A DNA stretch of 64,000 bases. Origin: Natroniella sulfidigena (GTDB lineage Bacteria; Bacillota; Halanaerobiia; Halobacteroidales; Halobacteroidaceae). This document shows, in pieces, positions 7,875-16,891 of this stretch. The translations under genes were made by a program, and so were the position numbers. The notes beneath the pieces are model-generated. The model saw nothing but the letters and a program-made list of their open reading frames with translations, had not been told where the DNA came from and did no database searches. The stretch covers positions 1 to 64,000 of the forward strand of contig NZ_JALKBY010000010.1 in NCBI RefSeq assembly GCF_023223645.1. Direction: 5' to 3'. Positions within the stretch are counted from its first letter, which is position 1, and the number at the start of each line of letters is the position of its first letter.

Positions 7875-9281
7875 ATGATCGAATTGACGGAACAATCAAA
7901 TTTAAAAGAGATGAGAAAGAGTATCATTCAGTTAGCTTGGCCCGCTGTATTGCGTATGTTATTAGAAAGTATAGTAGGGACGATAGATATTATTATGGTA
8001 GGCAGTTTAGGGGCAGCTTCTTTGGCAGCAGTTGATGTCAGTAACCGGATAGTTCTTTTAGTTGTTGGTTCTTTAACAGCTTTAACGATCGGTTCTACTG
8101 CATTGGTAGCTCGTTATGTAGGGGCCAACGATCAACAAAAAGTTGATGATGTTATTTGGCAATCACTACTGATTGGGTTTTTATTACCCTTAACTTTAGT
8201 AGTGATTGGTTTTTTATTTGCAGATGATATGTTGAGATTAATGATGATCTTAATGGAAGAGGTAGATCCTGTTATTTTAGAAGAGGGAAGTACTTATATC
8301 AAGATTGTTTTTAGTTCTATGATCTTTGGTTTGCCTGTAATGGTAGTTACTGCAGTCTTACAGGGGCTTGGTGATATGAAGACTCCACTTTATATTATGT
8401 TAGCTACCAATTTGGCTAATGTAATAGGAAATTATATCTTGATCTTTGGGGTTGGAGTTTTTCCTCAGTTGGGAGTGATGGGGGCTGCACTGGGAACAGG
8501 ATTTGGTAGATTGGTAGGAGCGATAGTAAGTTTTGTAGTCTTAATTAAGGGTGATACTTCGATTAGATTAAATTGGGCCAACATTAAGTGGAAACTTGAC
8601 TGGAAGGTGATTAAGGAGATATTCAGTATCGGTATTCCTTCGGCAGTTGAGCAATCTATTAGACAGAGTAGTCAAATTATATATACTGCTTTGATTGCTG
8701 GATTAGGTACGTTAACAATTGCAGCTAATGCTATAATTATCAATATGTTGATGATTCCTGTGATGTTTGGGTTTGGCTTTGCTGTAGCTGCTACGACTTT
8801 AGTAGGTCAAAGCTTAGGGGCCAAAAAACATCAGCTAGCTAAGGCATATGGCAAGCAGTCGACCTATATAACGATGGTATTGATGAGTATAATATCTGTT
8901 CCAATGTTTATTTGGGCTAGACCGATCATTAAGTTATATACTGATAACCCTGAAGTAGTTATGATTGCTGAGCCAGTCTTAAGGGGTGTGATCTTCATGC
9001 AGCCGTTGTTTGCGGTGGTGATGGTTTTGAAAGGAGCCTTACGAGGAGCAGGAGATACAAAATGGACGATGTATATTACTGCTATTGGTAATTGGGGAGT
9101 TAGGTTGATTTTGAGTCTAATATTTGGCTATTATTTAGGTTATGGATTTATAGGCTTTTGGATTGGAATGGCAGGTGAGATGGTAGTAAGGGGGATCTTG
9201 TTAGTTTGGAGATATGAGTCTGATAGATGGCAGCAGGTGTATGAGTTGAAAGAAGAAAGGGAGTTAGTAGCTGATTGTTAA
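7875..9281 (+). CDS. MATE-family multidrug/Na+ efflux protein
   Basis: Inner-membrane antiporter of 468 aa with about twelve hydrophobic segments in two six-helix halves. The opening IIQLAWPAVLRMLLESIVGTIDIIMVG is typical of MatE domains, and the second half begins near residue 245 (IFSIGIPSAVEQ). It carries the recurring G-D-T/M-K-T motifs LQGLGDMKTP and LRGAGDTKWT. The ribosome site AAAAGGAG precedes the ATG. The substrate cannot be read from sequence; family members export cationic drugs in exchange for Na+ or H+. The stop codon abuts a repeat-element hairpin. Confidence 0.95.
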   Translation: MIELTEQSNLKEMRKSIIQLAWPAVLRMLLESIVGTIDIIMVGSLGAASLAAVDVSNRIVLLVVGSLTALTIGSTALVARYVGANDQQKVDDVIWQSLLIGFLLPLTLVVIGFLFADDMLRLMMILMEEVDPVILEEGSTYIKIVFSSMIFGLPVMVVTAVLQGLGDMKTPLYIMLATNLANVIGNYILIFGVGVFPQLGVMGAALGTGFGRLVGAIVSFVVLIKGDTSIRLNWANIKWKLDWKVIKEIFSIGIPSAVEQSIRQSSQIIYTALIAGLGTLTIAANAIIINMLMIPVMFGFGFAVAATTLVGQSLGAKKHQLAKAYGKQSTYITMVLMSIISVPMFIWARPIIKLYTDNPEVVMIAEPVLRGVIFMQPLFAVVMVLKGALRGAGDTKWTMYITAIGNWGVRLILSLIFGYYLGYGFIGFWIGMAGEMVVRGILLVWRYESDRWQQVYELKEERELVADC

Positions 9282-9604
9282 ATAATGTGGCACTTTCGTG
9301 CCACATTATTGAGTTGACAGTGTACGGTGGATACGGTTTTTGTGATTTTCACGAAGGGTCTTGATAAAGACCCGTAGGTACAGTTTACAGTGGATAGAAA
9401 AAATCTAAGAGCTGATTTTTTCATCACGAAAGGTTCAAAGAACCTGAAGGAATAGATCAAAATCATAAAAGGCAAAAATCTCTGAAAAACCTTATATCTA
9501 AGGATTTAAAGTGGTTTTGATCTTAAGGTTTTAAGTCCTTTAACTGTACACTATACACTGTAAACTGTACACTGATATTTAGTGGCAAAGTGCCACTAAA
9601 TATC
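9281..9604. repeat. 7-bp array element with hairpin caps (copy B1)
   Basis: Most complete copy. Left cap hairpin 9281-9310 (AATAATGTGGCA/TGCCACATTATT). Then GTTGACAGTGTACGGTGG-type heptamers, an internal part with two palindromes (GGGTCTTGATAAAGACCC and the AGGTTCAAAGAACC block at 9392-9450), inverted heptamers (ACTGTACACTATACACTGTA), and a right cap hairpin 9574-9604 with a perfect 14-bp stem and 3-base loop. It fills the gap after the MATE gene; no gene is likely here. Confidence 0.8.
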
Positions 9605-9652
9605 AATTCAGTTCAAATTTAAGATACTCACTTACTGTTACTAATTACTACC

Positions 9653-11521
9653 TCAAATCTTAAATTCCTCCACGAGGGTTTGTAAATTTTGAGCCATTTT
9701 GGCCAATTCTTGAGATGAGTTAGTTACTTCATCAGACATATTCTTTATTTCTGCTGTAGCATTGTTTATTTCATTACTATTTTGTGCTATTTCGTTGGTA
9801 GCATTGGCAGTCTGTTCAATTTGATTTGAGGTTTCTGTGATTGTTTCTTGGATTTCTCTAAACTTAGCACCTGTTCTTTCCACAATCTCTTTTCCTTCTT
9901 TGGTTTTTTCTTCTACCTCAGTGACTGCTGTTAATCCTTTGCTAGATTGTTGTTGGACTTTATTGATTAGATCAGAAATGTTTTTAGTTGCCTGTGAAGT
10001 CTCTTCTGCTAATTCTCTAATTTCATCTGCGACCACTGCAAAGCCTTGTCCATGTTCATTTGCCCTAGCTGCTTCTATCGCTGCATTTAATGCTAATAAA
10101 TTAGTCTGTTCGGCGATATTTGTAATTAATTCAATGATTTCTTCAATCTTTTTGGCATTGGTATCTAAATCATTGATGATAGTTACAGTTTTTTGAACTG
10201 AGGTATTAATCTCAGTGATGCTATCGACGGTAGCTTCGATATCGTTGGCCCCTGAGTCTGCTTGAAAAGTGGCTGATTCAGAGTAACTGGCTACCTCTTG
10301 AGCACTGCTTGAAATCTGTTGGATTGCTGCAGACATATTTTCAATTAAGCCATTAGTATTATCTATCGTTGCATTGCCTTCTTCTGCTGAAGCTGATAAT
10401 TGCTGGCTATAAGCTGATAGATTTTGTACGCTAGTTGATAATTCCTTGATTACCTCTTTGAGATTATTGTTCATTGTATTAAAAGATCGGGCCAAAGTCC
10501 CAAATTCATCCTTGCGGTCTGTCCATTTACTATCTAATTGAGCTGAGAAATCTTTATTAGCTATCTGTTGGCTATAGTTACTGATAATAGTTAAAGGATT
10601 GGTAATGTAATTACCAATCTTAAAGCTGACAGCTAATAAAATTATTAAGGCAATCACCAATAAAATAATCAAAATATTTCTAACATTACTGATTGGTTCT
10701 TCAATAAATTCACGTGGTACTCTGGTTAATAATCTCCATTCATTGCTCTCAGGTATTTCTTGAAAGTATGTACGAGTTTGGATACCTTCATAGGTATATT
10801 CTATTGCTCCAGATTGCTGATTGAGTATTCTGTCTGCTACATCCTTAAGACCGCCTATTTCTGTTAGATTTTCTTCTAAGACCAATTCTGAATCAGGATG
10901 GGTAATAAAGAGGCCTTCACTATTAACTAAATATGAATAAGAGTCATCATGATCGACATTGATATCAGAAATAAAGTCGGTCAAGACATTTAGATTGACT
11001 GTTGCACCCATTAATCCAATTACTTCATTGTCTTCCTTGATTGGAGTAGCAATTACTGCAATTGGATTACCAGTTGAAATTGAGACTAAAGGTTCTGAAA
11101 GTACAGTTTCGCCTGCCATTACTTGTGGAAAGTAATCCCTGTCACCTACATTACCATCTTCACCAGCAGTTGCATTATATTCTCCAGTCGTATCTGCCAT
11201 AAATAATACTTCATAGATATCAGAGTATTGTTGATGGCGTTCTTTTAGAAAATCTTCAGCTTGATCCCAGTCCATACTCTGAACAACAGGGGTTGCTGCA
11301 TAGTCTTGTAGTTGATTTTTTTTATCTGTAAACCACTCACTGATATAGTCAGCATTTTGTTCTGTATTTTCTGTTACTGTATTGTCAATTATATTATGTA
11401 TCCCATTACTGACTAGATGATTTGAGATGAGTATAATTGCTAGAAAAAGTACAACACTTACAATTGCTATGGTCAACATAAGTTTAGTGCCAATACTGTT
11501 GTTTAATTTTTCTTTAATCAT
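9653..11521 (-). CDS. Methyl-accepting chemotaxis protein (dCache receptor)
   Basis: Second chemoreceptor, 622 aa, with the same plan as the one at 3713 but a different sensor. Membrane segment about 14-35, extracytoplasmic double-Cache sensor about 40-278 ([12 protein letters not shown], then [16 protein letters not shown]), membrane segment about 281-303, HAMP about 304-360, and a signalling domain with the conserved tip ([18 protein letters not shown]) near 470-490. AGGAGGGC precedes the ATG. The low similarity of the sensor halves suggests different ligands. It stands alone. Confidence 0.96.
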   Translation of the reverse strand: MIKEKLNNSIGTKLMLTIAIVSVVLFLAIILISNHLVSNGIHNIIDNTVTENTEQNADYISEWFTDKKNQLQDYAATPVVQSMDWDQAEDFLKERHQQYSDIYEVLFMADTTGEYNATAGEDGNVGDRDYFPQVMAGETVLSEPLVSISTGNPIAVIATPIKEDNEVIGLMGATVNLNVLTDFISDINVDHDDSYSYLVNSEGLFITHPDSELVLEENLTEIGGLKDVADRILNQQSGAIEYTYEGIQTRTYFQEIPESNEWRLLTRVPREFIEEPISNVRNILIILLVIALIILLAVSFKIGNYITNPLTIISNYSQQIANKDFSAQLDSKWTDRKDEFGTLARSFNTMNNNLKEVIKELSTSVQNLSAYSQQLSASAEEGNATIDNTNGLIENMSAAIQQISSSAQEVASYSESATFQADSGANDIEATVDSITEINTSVQKTVTIINDLDTNAKKIEEIIELITNIAEQTNLLALNAAIEAARANEHGQGFAVVADEIRELAEETSQATKNISDLINKVQQQSSKGLTAVTEVEEKTKEGKEIVERTGAKFREIQETITETSNQIEQTANATNEIAQNSNEINNATAEIKNMSDEVTNSSQELAKMAQNLQTLVEEFKI

Positions 11522-11821
11522 TTAAAAGCCCTCCTAATTTTAGTACAACTATTATTTGAATTAAGTATGTAATAAAAAAACTTTCTACAAAACATGACAA
11601 AATCCTGCGAAAATATATACTTATAGAAGATTAATAATTTTCTAAAAAGTGATTAACAAGATATTAACTACTTAGATCTCAAAATATTTACCTGGATATT
11701 TAGACTAGTCTAAGAAAAACAAAGGTTTTAAAAGAAATGTCGGGAAGAGTTAATATAGCTTACAATGTACAGTTGATAGTTGCTGATTGAGAGTTGTTTA
11801 TCTATAGAGGAGGAGCAAGAA

Positions 11822-12235
11822 ATGAAGTTTAGAGCACATCATTTGATCTGTAGACTAGGTTTTCGAGGGTTGGGATATGATAAGCGTTTTGCTCGAGTAA
11901 TGAAAGAAGTATTGGCTAGCTTTAAGCTGAATCCAGAGCTTAAATTGAAGATAGTCAAGGAAGCAGATATTCTCTGTGCTGCTTGCCCTAATAGAAAAGG
12001 GGCAGGTTGTTTTAAGGATCAAGATTCAGAGCAGGAAGCAGAGATAAAAAAGCTAGATCAGTTTGTAATCGATAAGCTTGGTTTAACAGAAGGTCAGATT
12101 TATTCATTAGCACAGCTTGAGCAGAGAATAGCCAAGCTGTTTACAGAAAGAGATTTAGAGGAGTTTTGTGGTTCCTGCCAGTGGAGGGAGTATGGTTATT
12201 GTCGGCAGGGATTGCAGGAATTAAAGGGAAAATAG
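11822..12235 (+). CDS. DUF1284 protein with cysteine clusters
   Basis: A 137-aa cytoplasmic protein of the DUF1284 family. It opens with FRAHHLICRLGFRGLGYD. Two cysteine groups (ILCAACPNRKGAGC about 52-65, and FCGSCQWREYGYC about 118-130) could bind an Fe-S cluster or zinc, as has been suggested for the family. The start at 11822 is chosen because GAGGAGGAG lies 7 bases upstream; an upstream extension to 11780 has no such support. Function unknown. In 11522-11821 I see only AT-rich sequence and a decayed heptamer array at about 11763-11800. Confidence 0.85.
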   Translation: MKFRAHHLICRLGFRGLGYDKRFARVMKEVLASFKLNPELKLKIVKEADILCAACPNRKGAGCFKDQDSEQEAEIKKLDQFVIDKLGLTEGQIYSLAQLEQRIAKLFTERDLEEFCGSCQWREYGYCRQGLQELKGK

Positions 12236-12329
12236 CTTAAGTTTAAGGTTGAGGTTAAGGCTAAGTCAACCATTAAAAACATAATTGTTTAGGTCTTACT
12301 TAAACTTAGACTTAACCTTAAACTTAATA
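12236..12329. repeat. 6-bp array element (copy A3)
   Basis: Left hexamers TTAAGT, TTAAGG, TTGAGG, TTAAGG, CTAAGT; a 40-base middle; then right hexamers ACTTAA, ACTTAG, ACTTAA, CCTTAA, ACTTAA in inverted orientation. It sits exactly between two converging genes and is the clearest example of the inverted-array plan. Confidence 0.8.
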
Positions 12330-12330
12330 T

Positions 12331-13191
12331 TTAATTCCGCCATTTACTAATTACTTTGTATCCTAAGAAAATAGTTATCACTAGCATAAGTAACCAAGGA
12401 AGTATCCTTCCGATGAAAATGATGATTAGGTGAATACTAGTAATAAATCCTTGGACTGCTTGTTGGAATGTTTCTGGCAGTCGATAATTATTAAATAATG
12501 GTGCTGGCTCGGTCAATCTCAGCCGAATTGTACTTAGGTTGATTTGATCATCATAACGTTCTAGTTGGTTTTCGATTCGTTCAATTTCAGTCCGTACCCG
12601 ATTTAATTCCTTTTCAATCTCTAAGATCTCTTTAACTACTTCAGCTTCATTTAACAGTTTACGATACCTATCTTCTTGGGCGGATAGGTTTTTTTGTCGT
12701 ACTTCTAGATCGATATAGTTATCAGTAACATCTTGACTGCTGATTTGCTTATCTTTCAGCTCTCCTAGCTTTTGTAAGTCGGAGATAAGTGCTGAGAAGT
12801 TATCAGCAGGAACTCGGATGGTATAAGAGTGTGATTGGCGTTGATCTCTTAGTTGTTGTTGGCGTGAATCGGATAGATACCCAGAATACTCTTCGATTAA
12901 TTCTTCAACTATATCCTCACTGTCTGCTAAATCTGTAATTTCTAATTCTAGATTACCAGTGGTGATCAGTTTTCGCTCGGATTTAGTAACTGTTGCATCA
13001 TTCTCAGCGATAGCATCAGTTGCTGGTTCTACGCTTTCTCTCCGGGCCAACTCCATCGACTCCCCTGGAGTCTCTACAGCAGGAGCAGAATCATTTCTAC
13101 CGAAGGACGGAAGACAGCCTGTAGTAAGTAAGAGTGTAGTTAATAAGAATATGCCAAATAATAAACGGAGATGATTAGTTTTTTTTAGCAT
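12331..13191 (-). CDS. DUF4349 lipoprotein
   Basis: A 286-aa surface lipoprotein. The signal peptide ends in the lipobox LLTTGC (Cys at about 26), followed by a low-complexity linker. The DUF4349 domain (about 73-280) contains the typical start KLITTGNLELEI, a long coiled coil rich in Glu, Arg and Lys (about 165-215), and a hydrophobic C-terminal anchor (about 252-280) before KWRN. Members are found widely but have no defined activity. The start ATG is preceded by AAGGAGGC. Tethered at both ends, it could sense or stabilise the envelope; that is inference. Confidence 0.9.
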   Translation of the reverse strand: MLKKTNHLRLLFGIFLLTTLLLTTGCLPSFGRNDSAPAVETPGESMELARRESVEPATDAIAENDATVTKSERKLITTGNLELEITDLADSEDIVEELIEEYSGYLSDSRQQQLRDQRQSHSYTIRVPADNFSALISDLQKLGELKDKQISSQDVTDNYIDLEVRQKNLSAQEDRYRKLLNEAEVVKEILEIEKELNRVRTEIERIENQLERYDDQINLSTIRLRLTEPAPLFNNYRLPETFQQAVQGFITSIHLIIIFIGRILPWLLMLVITIFLGYKVISKWRN

Positions 13192-13399
13192 TTTGTTGCC
13201 TCCTTAGAGAATTATGGTGCTTTCAGTGTCGCAGCTATCAACCGTCAACAAAACAATAAAAGCTTTTAAGATTTTAGAGTGATAGCTGGTAACTATATTT
13301 TATCTTATTTTGGTCTGTTAAGCCAATTGAAAATTTTAGAATTCATTAGTAAAAGCAAGAATAGATAATAGTGAAGATTGAAAAACTTAATTACAATTC

Positions 13400-13540
13400 A
13401 GTTTAAGTTTGAGTTTGAGTCTAAGTCTAAGTAAGAGCTAAGCCCTTATGTTTCTAGTGGTTGACTTAAACTTACCTTCGGGTTTATAAAAACCCTTCGT
13501 AATAAAAACCATTTCCTCAGCCTTAAACTTAAGCTTTATA
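13400..13540. repeat. 6-bp array element with shared hairpin core (copy A4)
   Basis: Left array of AGTTTG/AGTCTA-type hexamers, middle, ACTTAAACTTA, then the core CCTTCGGGT...ACCCTTCGT (13475-13508), then AGCCTTAAACTTAAGC. The core matches the hairpin inside the 7-bp elements (43060, 51775). The rest of the 13192-13625 gap is AT-rich with no gene visible. Confidence 0.75.
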
Positions 13541-13625
13541 TCAATAAAGTTTAATTTCAAGTATAAGTCTGCAAAAATTGTTTAATCATAAATAATAGCG
13601 TTATAATTTTTAGAAAGCAGGAGAT

Positions 13626-14924
13626 ATGATGGAACAAGAAGAAAAAGAGAAAATACGAGAAAAGATTGAGGAAAATTATAAATTTAACTTTTGGATTAAT
13701 ATTGGGGATGGGGCATTTTATACACTAGGTTTAGGACTGGTAGCGATTAATACAATTTTACCTTTGTTTGTTCGCCAGTTGACTGAATCGAAGTTTTTAG
13801 TAAGTCTAATTGTAGCAATTCATATGTTTGGAATTCATTTTCCACAGCTTTTTTCTGCTAAATGGATAAAAAGAGCTGAAATAAAGAAAAAGTATGTCTT
13901 GTTAATAGGTATCTTTCAGAGGTTACCTTGGTTGTTTTTAGCAGTTTTAACTTATTTATTATTTCCTGATAATCAGAGCTTATTATTGATTGCTTTTTTT
14001 ATATTATGGGGATTTGAGAATATTTCTTCTGGATTGGTTGGCCCGCCATGGTTTGATATGGTCTTTAAAGTTATTCCACAAGAAAGAAGAGGGCGGTTTT
14101 TTGGATATCGAACCTTTATGAGTAGTATTTTAGAGGTTTTAGGAGCATTTGGAGCAGGATATATAATTAAATTTTTCGAATTTAGAATGGGATTTATTTT
14201 GTTATTTGCTCTAGCATTTATTAGTAAGATGATCTCTTACTTATTTTTAGTCTTTATCAAGGAGCCAGCTTATAATATTGAGCAGAAAGAAGAGGGTACT
14301 ATAGAGTATCTACAACATTTGAAGGAGATTTTACAAAGTCAGAATAATTATCGCAACTATATATTAGCTGCTATTTTAGTGCAATTTATCGGTATGTCCA
14401 ATGGACTATTTACAGTGGCAGGAATAGAGCGGTTGGATTTATCAGTAGAGGTAGCTAATGATTTAGTGGGGACTTTTACAATTATTTCAATTGCAAGTAA
14501 GAGTTTAACCAATATCTTATGGGGGTATGTAGGGGATAACTATGGACACAAGTTAGTTATTTTACTAGCAGCTGTCTTTAATGCTACTGGAGTATTGGTT
14601 GCTTTTTTTGCACAGCAGCGTTTTGCTTTTTATTTGGTATTTGTCTTAACTGGAATAGCATTAGGCGGAAATAGTGTTTCATTTATGACTATAATTCCTG
14701 ACTTTTGTCCTGAGCTTGAAGAACGACCGCTTTATATTGGATTGACCAATACTATTGTTGGATTAACTGTAACTATTATTTCTTTATTAGGAGGATTGTT
14801 AGTTGATTTATATAATTATCGCCTTGTCTTTGCCATTACATTTGTGATGATTAGCTTAGGGGCGATCTTTTTAATGTTTAAAGTGGATGACCCTAAATAT
14901 GAAAATAATTGTACAGAAAGTTAA
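13626..14924 (+). CDS. MFS transporter
   Basis: A 432-aa inner-membrane major facilitator protein with about twelve hydrophobic segments. The loop between helices 2 and 3 is AKWIKRAEIKKKYV, and the mid-loop (about 205-240) is charged. The PPWFDMVFKVIPQERRGRFFGYR stretch between helices 4 and 5 is typical of a clade of Firmicutes MFS proteins of unknown substrate. Two in-frame ATGs lie at 13626 and 13629; GCAGGAG sits so close that the second is the better start. Monocistronic. Confidence 0.92.
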   Translation: MMEQEEKEKIREKIEENYKFNFWINIGDGAFYTLGLGLVAINTILPLFVRQLTESKFLVSLIVAIHMFGIHFPQLFSAKWIKRAEIKKKYVLLIGIFQRLPWLFLAVLTYLLFPDNQSLLLIAFFILWGFENISSGLVGPPWFDMVFKVIPQERRGRFFGYRTFMSSILEVLGAFGAGYIIKFFEFRMGFILLFALAFISKMISYLFLVFIKEPAYNIEQKEEGTIEYLQHLKEILQSQNNYRNYILAAILVQFIGMSNGLFTVAGIERLDLSVEVANDLVGTFTIISIASKSLTNILWGYVGDNYGHKLVILLAAVFNATGVLVAFFAQQRFAFYLVFVLTGIALGGNSVSFMTIIPDFCPELEERPLYIGLTNTIVGLTVTIISLLGGLLVDLYNYRLVFAITFVMISLGAIFLMFKVDDPKYENNCTES

Positions 14925-15121
14925 ATACTACTGATTAAAAATATTGAAACTTATAAAAAATTAATAAAAATTACTTGTATACTTTGATAATACAAAGTAA
15001 TGAAGAAAAATAGTTAAAAAAGAGCAATTAAAACTTGAATAAATATTATTTTTTGATTACAATAAGAAGCAAGCTAACAAGATTATCTAAATAAATTCAT
15101 TACTAGGGGGTATTGATAATA

Positions 15122-15754
15122 ATGAGTAAAATGGAAGAGATTGTTGAAGAAGTTATTACAGGAAATGTTGATGGAGTAGCTGAGTTGGCCCAAGAATTAG
15201 TAGATGAAGGAACAAATCCAAGTGAAATCATTAAAAACGGATTAGTTGCAGGAATGGATATAGTAGGAGCTAGATTTAAGAAGAATGAAATGTTTGTACC
15301 AGAGGTCTTAATTGCTGCTAAAGCGATGCATGCAGGAATGGATATAGTTAAGCCATTATTGACCGAGGGAGAGAGTAGTTCTGCTGCAACTGTAATTATG
15401 GCTACAGTAGAAGGGGATTTACATGATATTGGTAAGAATTTAGTAGCAATGATGTTAGAAGGAGCAGGGTTTGAAGTGATTGATTTAGGAGTAGATATAT
15501 CAGCAGATGAATTTGTAGAAGCAGTTAAAGAACATCAACCTGATATTATTGGTCTATCTGCATTATTAACTACGACAATGCCAGCTATGGAAGAGACTAT
15601 TAAGTCCTTAGAAGAGGCAGGGGTTAGAGATCAAGTTAAGGTTATGGTTGGAGGAGCACCAGTTAGTCAAGAGTTTGCAGATGAGATCGATGCTGATGGT
15701 TATGCTGCAGATGGAAGCACTGCTACTGAAATAGCTAGAGAGTTTGTTAATTAA
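15122..15754 (+). CDS. Corrinoid (B12) protein of a methyltransferase system
   Basis: A 210-aa methyl carrier of the MtbC/MttC/MtgC type. It shuttles a methyl group on cobalamin between a substrate-specific methyltransferase and a pterin-dependent one. N-terminal helical cap about 1-85 (ends IAAKAMHAGMDIVKPLL), then a B12-binding Rossmann domain with the axial-ligand motif EGDLHDIGKN (His near 102) and GLSALLTTTMPAM. The ATG at 15122 is chosen because AGGGGG lies 11 bases upstream; the TTG at 15113 is too close. The next gene encodes the matching pterin-binding methyltransferase, but no MttB/MtgB-type substrate enzyme is nearby. Confidence 0.93.
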   Translation: MSKMEEIVEEVITGNVDGVAELAQELVDEGTNPSEIIKNGLVAGMDIVGARFKKNEMFVPEVLIAAKAMHAGMDIVKPLLTEGESSSAATVIMATVEGDLHDIGKNLVAMMLEGAGFEVIDLGVDISADEFVEAVKEHQPDIIGLSALLTTTMPAMEETIKSLEEAGVRDQVKVMVGGAPVSQEFADEIDADGYAADGSTATEIAREFVN

Positions 15755-15757
15755 ATA

Positions 15758-15942
15758 GATATAAAGTGGCGTTTTGCCACTTTATATCAGTTGACAGTGA
15801 ACAGTTGACGGTTGACAGTTAAGAACATTAAGGTCATAAAATATTAAAAACATATAAAAGACTAAATATCTAAGAAGTTTAAAGTTCTAAAATTTTGAAA
15901 TTAAATTGTAAACTGTAAACCGTAAACTGTCAACTACGTTGT
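15758..15942. repeat. 7-bp array element with cap hairpin (copy B2)
   Basis: Cap hairpin 15758-15788: perfect 13-bp stem GATATAAAGTGGC, loop GTTTT. Then heptamers GTTGACA, GTGAACA, GTTGACG, GTTGACA, a unique middle, and inverted heptamers CTGTAAA, CCGTAAA, CTGTCAA. It separates the corrinoid gene from its partner. The cap probably ends or attenuates the upstream transcript. Confidence 0.8.
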
Positions 15943-16026
15943 AGTAAAAACTACAGCATAATTCTAATTGGATTTCGCTTTGAGTCTAAATGTCTATAAT
16001 ATAAAAAAATAAGGGGAGATAACAAA

Positions 16027-16824
16027 ATGATAATTATTGGAGAATTAATCAATACAAGTAGAGAAGGACTAGAAGAGGCAGTAAAGAATAGAGATGTGGA
16101 ATTCATTCAAGATTTAGCTAAGCAGCAAGAGGAAGCAGGGGCAGATTATATTGATGTTAACTGTGGTACTTTGCTTAAAGAGGAAGTTGAAGCTATGGAG
16201 TGGCTAGTCAAGACAGTTCAAGAGGTAGTTGATGTACCACTTTGTATTGACAGTCCAAATCCTAAAGCACTTAAGAGAGGTTTAGAGGTGCATGAAGGTA
16301 AAGCATTAGTCAATTCTATTTCTGCTGAAGAGGATAGGTTTACTGAAACTTTAGAGATACTTAAAGAGCATGATGCAAGAGTAGTGGCCTTAACAATGGA
16401 TGATGAGGGAATGCCTAAAAGTGCAGAAGATAGAATTAGAGTAGGTAAAAAGTTGATTGAGGATTTAACAGCGGCAGGAATTGCTGAAGCTGATATTTTT
16501 GTTGATCCAATTATCAATCCGATTGGTACTGACCAACAGGTAGGCCAGTATATTCTAGATGCAATTGCAGAGATTGCAAATGAGTATTCAGATGTTCATA
16601 TTACTTGTGGGTTGAGCAATATTTCTCATGGATTACCGCAGAGGCATTTATTAAATAGAACATTTGTAACATTAGCTATGGGTAGAGGATTAGATAGTGC
16701 TATTATAGATCCATTAGATCCAAAGATTATGGCTTTAGTAACTGCTGCTGAGACTTTATTAGGACATGATCAGTACTGTGCTAATTATATTCAAGCTTCT
16801 AAAAGTGGAAAATTAGATGTTTAA
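16027..16824 (+). CDS. Methyl-H4folate:corrinoid methyltransferase (MtgA/AcsE-like)
   Basis: A 265-aa pterin-binding TIM-barrel enzyme that moves methyl groups between a corrinoid protein and tetrahydrofolate. Signatures: GELINTSREG at the N-terminus, DYIDVNCG (pterin site), PLCIDSPNPKAL, VDPIINPIGTDQ, and GLSNISHGLPQRHLLNR. Length and motifs fit MtgA, MtvA and AcsE alike; next to a corrinoid protein, a methylotrophic role (methyl transfer from betaine or methylamine to H4folate) is most likely, but a Wood-Ljungdahl role cannot be excluded. AAGGGGAG precedes the ATG. A clear terminator follows. Confidence 0.9.
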   Translation: MIIIGELINTSREGLEEAVKNRDVEFIQDLAKQQEEAGADYIDVNCGTLLKEEVEAMEWLVKTVQEVVDVPLCIDSPNPKALKRGLEVHEGKALVNSISAEEDRFTETLEILKEHDARVVALTMDDEGMPKSAEDRIRVGKKLIEDLTAAGIAEADIFVDPIINPIGTDQQVGQYILDAIAEIANEYSDVHITCGLSNISHGLPQRHLLNRTFVTLAMGRGLDSAIIDPLDPKIMALVTAAETLLGHDQYCANYIQASKSGKLDV

Positions 16825-16858
16825 ATTATATAACTTAAACTAATAAGTGAAAGATTGA

Positions 16859-16891
16859 AATAAAGGTAGTAGATTATCTGCTACCTTTATT
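16859..16891 (+). terminator. Terminator after the pterin methyltransferase
   Basis: A 14-base stem (16859-16872 with 16878-16891, one G-T pair) encloses a 5-base loop and is followed by a T-rich tail. Confidence 0.88.

Noticed and set aside
9278-9475. Minus-strand open frame inside repeat element B1, and similar frames at 43041-43223 and 51491-51682
   Set aside because: They fall in the repeat elements, lack convincing ribosome sites, and their similarity (Phe-Met-Lys-Lys rich runs) reflects shared repeat DNA, not shared coding.
9837-10196. Plus-strand open frame antisense to the chemoreceptor gene
   Set aside because: It is the mirror of the conserved signalling domain; no ribosome site; Ser/Ala-rich as expected from a reversed helical repeat.
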